The notes beneath the pieces were generated by a model. The model ran no database searches. It was given only the letters and a program-made list of their open reading frames with translations, and was not told where the DNA came from. 64,000 nucleotides of DNA from Ostreibacterium oceani (lineage in GTDB: Bacteria; Pseudomonadota; Gammaproteobacteria; Cardiobacteriales; Ostreibacteriaceae). Location of the stretch: positions 38,840 through 102,839 of the forward strand of contig NZ_WHNW01000006.1 of assembly GCF_009362845.1 (NCBI RefSeq). The letters are read 5' to 3'. The position numbers were made by a program, and so were the translations under genes. Position 1 is the stretch's first letter, and the number at the start of each line of letters is the position of its first letter. Shown here piece after piece: positions 61,425 to 64,000 of this stretch.

Positions 61425-63521
61425 ATGAACAAAGTTACACATAGTTTTCAGTATGGCAAACACACCGTTACTTTAGAGGCCGGTGAAATTGCACGTCAGG
61501 CTTCAGGCTCGGTGCTTATTGATGTAGATGGTACCGCGCTTCTCGTCACAGTCGTTGCGAAAAAAGAAGCAGACGAAGGTCGAGATTTTTTCCCACTGAC
61601 CGTCAATTATCAGGAAAAGACTTATGCCGCAGGAAAAATTCCTGGGGGGTTTTTCCGCCGCGAGGGACGTCCATCAGAAGAAGAAACCCTAATCTGTCGC
61701 TTGATTGACCGTCCGATACGACCACTATTCCCTGAGGGTTTTAAAAACGAAGTCCAAATCGTTGCCACCGTGGTTTCGATGAATCCAGAAGTTTCCACTG
61801 AAATTCCAGCCATTATTGGGTCTTCTGCGGCATTAGCCTTGGCGGGTGTGCCGTTTGATGGACCAGTAGGCGCTGCAAAAGTCGGCTTTCAAAATGGCGA
61901 GTATTTATTAAATCCATCGAGTGAAGTGCTAAAATCTTCGGCGTTAGAGTTGGTTGTTGCGGGAACACGCGATGCCGTACTCATGGTCGAATCTGAGGCC
62001 AGTGGCTTGACTGAGGCCGAAATGCTGGGTGCGGTCGTATTTGGGCATAATGCGATGCAAACGGTTATTAATGCGATTGATGAATTGGCCGCTAAAGTCG
62101 GCGTGACACCATGGGAGTGGGTCGCCCCTGAAAAAGATCGCGAATTGATTGATGAGGTTAACCGTTTAGCGGATGATAAACTGACCGCTGCCTACCAAAT
62201 TTCTGAAAAAATGAAGCGCCATGATGCAGTCAATGAAGTGACGGATGCCGTTGTTAACGAACTGATTGGCGATTCAGACGAGCCGAAATGGGCTGAAAAA
62301 GTGATTCGTGAGTACGTGCATGACTTAGAAAAAATCATTGTGCGTCGCCGTATTTTGGCAGGCCAACCACGAATTGATGGCCGTGATACCAAAACAGTCC
62401 GTCCGCTACACATCCGTACCAAAGTACTACCTAGAACGCATGGCTCGGCGCTATTTACCCGTGGTGAGACACAGGCTTTAGTCGTTGCCACGTTGGGTAC
62501 GGCACGCGATGCTCAGATTATTGATTCACTCGCAGGTGAACGCAAGGATAATTTCTTGTTCCATTATAACTTCCCTCCGTACTGTGTCGGTGAAACAGGT
62601 ATGGTCGGCAGCCCCAAACGTCGTGAAATCGGTCATGGCCGTTTAGCAAAACGCGGCGTGCTGGGCGTAATGCCATCAGTTGATGAATTCCCGTATACTA
62701 TTCGTATTGTGTCTGAAATTACTGAATCTAATGGGTCGAGTTCGATGGCGTCTGTTTGTGGCTCTAGCCTTGCGTTGATGGATGCGGGTGTGCCACTCAA
62801 AGCACCTGTTGCAGGTATTGCGATGGGGCTTATCAAAGACAATGACCAATTTGCCGTATTGACAGATATTTTGGGCGATGAAGATCACTTGGGCGATATG
62901 GATTTTAAAGTGGCAGGCACAAAAGATGGCATTACTGCACTACAAATGGACATTAAAATCCAAGGCATTACCCAAGAAATTATGGAAATTGCCCTAGCGC
63001 AGGCCAAAGATGCACGAATTCACATCCTTGGCGAAATGGGGCAGGTGATTGCAACCCCCAAAGCTGACGTATCTGAATTTGCACCACGGTATATCAATAT
63101 TCATATCCACCCAGATAAAATCAAAGACGTTATCGGCAAAGGCGGGGCAGTGATTCGCCAAATCACCGAAGAAACGGGCGCCACGATAGAGATTGAAAAT
63201 GATGGCAAAGTCAGTATTGCCGCTGTCGATAAGACAGTTGCTGATGCCGCCAAAGCCATGATTGAGGCCATTACTGCCGAGCCTGAAATCGGCGCGATTT
63301 ACTCAGGTACGGTGGCTAGAGTGCTTGATTTTGGTGCGTTTGTTACCTTTATGCCAGGTAAAGATGGATTGGTACATATCTCGCAGCTCACCGATGAGCG
63401 TGTGGAAATTGTCAGCGATATCGTCAAAGAGGGTGATAAAGTGCAAGTCAAATTGCTAGAAATTGATCGCCAAGGCAAGGTTCGTTTAACCATGAAGCCT
63501 TCTGAATTAGGCACTAACTAA
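61425..63521 (+). CDS. pnp: Polyribonucleotide nucleotidyltransferase (PNPase)
   Basis: Phosphorolytic 3'-5' exoribonuclease, degradosome component. 698 residues with two RNase PH domains ([40 protein letters not shown], and GKPRRE-like [17 protein letters not shown]), a helical linker near 235-300, a KH domain ([20 protein letters not shown]) and an S1 domain ([20 protein letters not shown]). The C-terminus after S1 is short ([15 protein letters not shown]). It lies behind the rpsO terminator. Confidence 0.99.
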   Translation: MNKVTHSFQYGKHTVTLEAGEIARQASGSVLIDVDGTALLVTVVAKKEADEGRDFFPLTVNYQEKTYAAGKIPGGFFRREGRPSEEETLICRLIDRPIRPLFPEGFKNEVQIVATVVSMNPEVSTEIPAIIGSSAALALAGVPFDGPVGAAKVGFQNGEYLLNPSSEVLKSSALELVVAGTRDAVLMVESEASGLTEAEMLGAVVFGHNAMQTVINAIDELAAKVGVTPWEWVAPEKDRELIDEVNRLADDKLTAAYQISEKMKRHDAVNEVTDAVVNELIGDSDEPKWAEKVIREYVHDLEKIIVRRRILAGQPRIDGRDTKTVRPLHIRTKVLPRTHGSALFTRGETQALVVATLGTARDAQIIDSLAGERKDNFLFHYNFPPYCVGETGMVGSPKRREIGHGRLAKRGVLGVMPSVDEFPYTIRIVSEITESNGSSSMASVCGSSLALMDAGVPLKAPVAGIAMGLIKDNDQFAVLTDILGDEDHLGDMDFKVAGTKDGITALQMDIKIQGITQEIMEIALAQAKDARIHILGEMGQVIATPKADVSEFAPRYINIHIHPDKIKDVIGKGGAVIRQITEETGATIEIENDGKVSIAAVDKTVADAAKAMIEAITAEPEIGAIYSGTVARVLDFGAFVTFMPGKDGLVHISQLTDERVEIVSDIVKEGDKVQVKLLEIDRQGKVRLTMKPSELGTN

Positions 63522-63591
63522 GTGGCATAATAGCCTTAAGCCTTAAATAGCCTGATAAACCGGTTGCCGATATTTCGGTTGGCGGTATAAT

Positions 63592-63614
63592 ATAGCCCCT
63601 GTCGCAGGGGCTAT
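63592..63614 (+). terminator. Intrinsic terminator-like hairpin behind pnp
   Basis: ATAGCCCCTG (63592-63601) and CAGGGGCTAT (63605-63614) form a perfect 10-bp stem with a TCG loop. The T run is weak (TTGTT). Directly upstream CCGA/TCGG can form a second small hairpin. Confidence 0.7.
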
Positions 63615-63699
63615 TGTTGCAAACGTCGCAAACGATGAGATTGGCCAGGGACATTGATGCCAGTTGATTATTATGAGTGGCAACCTAGCCATTAGTACA

Positions 63700-63736
63700 A
63701 AAAAAGCACGAAGAAAGCACGAAGAAAGCACGAAGT
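63700..63736. repeat. 12-nt tandem repeat between pnp and tRNA-Ser
   Basis: An AAAGCACGAAG-type unit is repeated three times at about 63703-63735. Confidence 0.85.
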
Positions 63737-63778
63737 AACAATAAGAACACGTGCGGTAGGGATGCTGCACTTAGTATT

Positions 63779-63869
63779 GGAGAGTTGGCCGAGCGGTCGA
63801 AGGCGCACGCCTGGAAAGTGTGTATACGTTAATCGCGTATCGAGGGTTCGAATCCCTCACTCTCCGCCA
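63779..63869 (+). tRNA. tRNA-Ser (GGA)
   Basis: 91 nt including CCA, a class II tRNA. GGAGAGT pairs with ACTCTCC, the anticodon loop CTGGAAA gives GGA, a long variable arm (GTGTATACGTTAATCGCGTATC) and the TTCGAAT T-loop are present, and the discriminator is G as usual for serine. Confidence 0.97.
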
Positions 63870-64000
63870 TTTCAATATTTCATAGCACTTCAGAAAACCT
63901 CAAAACTCTTTACTAGCAAGGGATTAGTCTAAAATCTTTGTTCCATAAGCTATCATAATAAACTATAAAATCTCACCTTTATGGTAACATAGGAAGTAAC
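63870..64000. other. Right-hand end after tRNA-Ser
   Basis: 131 nt of AT-rich DNA in which I see no gene, terminator or repeat of the tRNA 3' end. What follows lies outside the window. Confidence 0.6.

Noticed and set aside
63779..64000. Integration site of a mobile element at tRNA-Ser
   Set aside because: No integrase and no repeat of the tRNA 3' end is seen in the 131 nt that remain; it cannot be judged from this window.

Overview
The window looks like chromosomal DNA of a gammaproteobacterium of moderate-to-low GC. The evidence is gene content and order: rpsU-yqeY-dnaG-rpoD, rpoZ-spoT-ridA-recG, kdsD-kdsC-lptC-lptA-lptB, rpsO-pnp, hslVU, a divergent DciA-like gene/secA pair, and the CCA-encoded tRNA-Met(CAT) and tRNA-Ser(GGA). 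I cannot name a genus from sequence alone. No plasmid, prophage, insertion sequence or CRISPR array is visible.

Layout. 1-4.2 kb: a YihY/BrkB membrane protein (cut by the left edge), fxsA and an unusually long dsbD with two periplasmic alpha domains. 4.3-6.5 kb: a candidate small RNA and two unrecognised exported or membrane-anchored proteins. 6.6-14.7 kb: a DMT transporter, then leftward recG, photolyase, tspO, ridA, spoT and rpoZ. 15.5-22.2 kb: rightward hemL, rpsU, a structured intergenic RNA candidate, yqeY, dnaG and rpoD. 22.3-26.9 kb: rimI, a DUF2156 gene, csaA, a TIGR01777 oxidoreductase, an exported hypothetical protein and two gene remnants. 27-30.6 kb: hslVU behind a heat-shock-type promoter, and gabD. 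30.7-38.7 kb: a methylamine/betaine-type catabolic cluster with an MttB-family methyltransferase, a divergent LysR regulator and heterotetrameric sarcosine oxidase soxBDAG. 39-45.7 kb: tRNA-Met, an IPTL-CTERM-like surface protein, pyrD and the Kdo/LPS-transport operon. 46-53.6 kb: a PLP enzyme, acs, a DUF721 gene divergent from secA, and an unknown. 53.7-60.5 kb: siroheme plus assimilatory sulfate reduction (CbiX-type chelatase, cobA, cysI, cysH, cysD, cysN). 60.8-64 kb: rpsO, pnp, tRNA-Ser.

How it works together. CysDN makes APS, CysH (PAPS type, so an APS kinase is needed from elsewhere) yields sulfite, and CysI reduces it with siroheme made by CobA and the chelatase. The MttB-like protein and SoxBDAG would strip methyl groups from a quaternary or tertiary amine down to glycine, under LysR control. 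KdsD/KdsC and LptC/A/B serve Kdo synthesis and LPS export.

The most unusual property is not a gene. The DNA is riddled with short tandem duplications, mostly 9-19 nt per unit. At least eleven straddle stop codons, at least two straddle start codons, many fill intergenic DNA, and in-frame ones have grown low-complexity inserts in conserved enzymes (DsbD, RpoD, Acs, SoxA, CysD, PyrD, KdsC, LptC, LptA). A second notable point is SpoT, whose (p)ppGpp synthetase domain has lost its catalytic residues while the hydrolase domain is intact.
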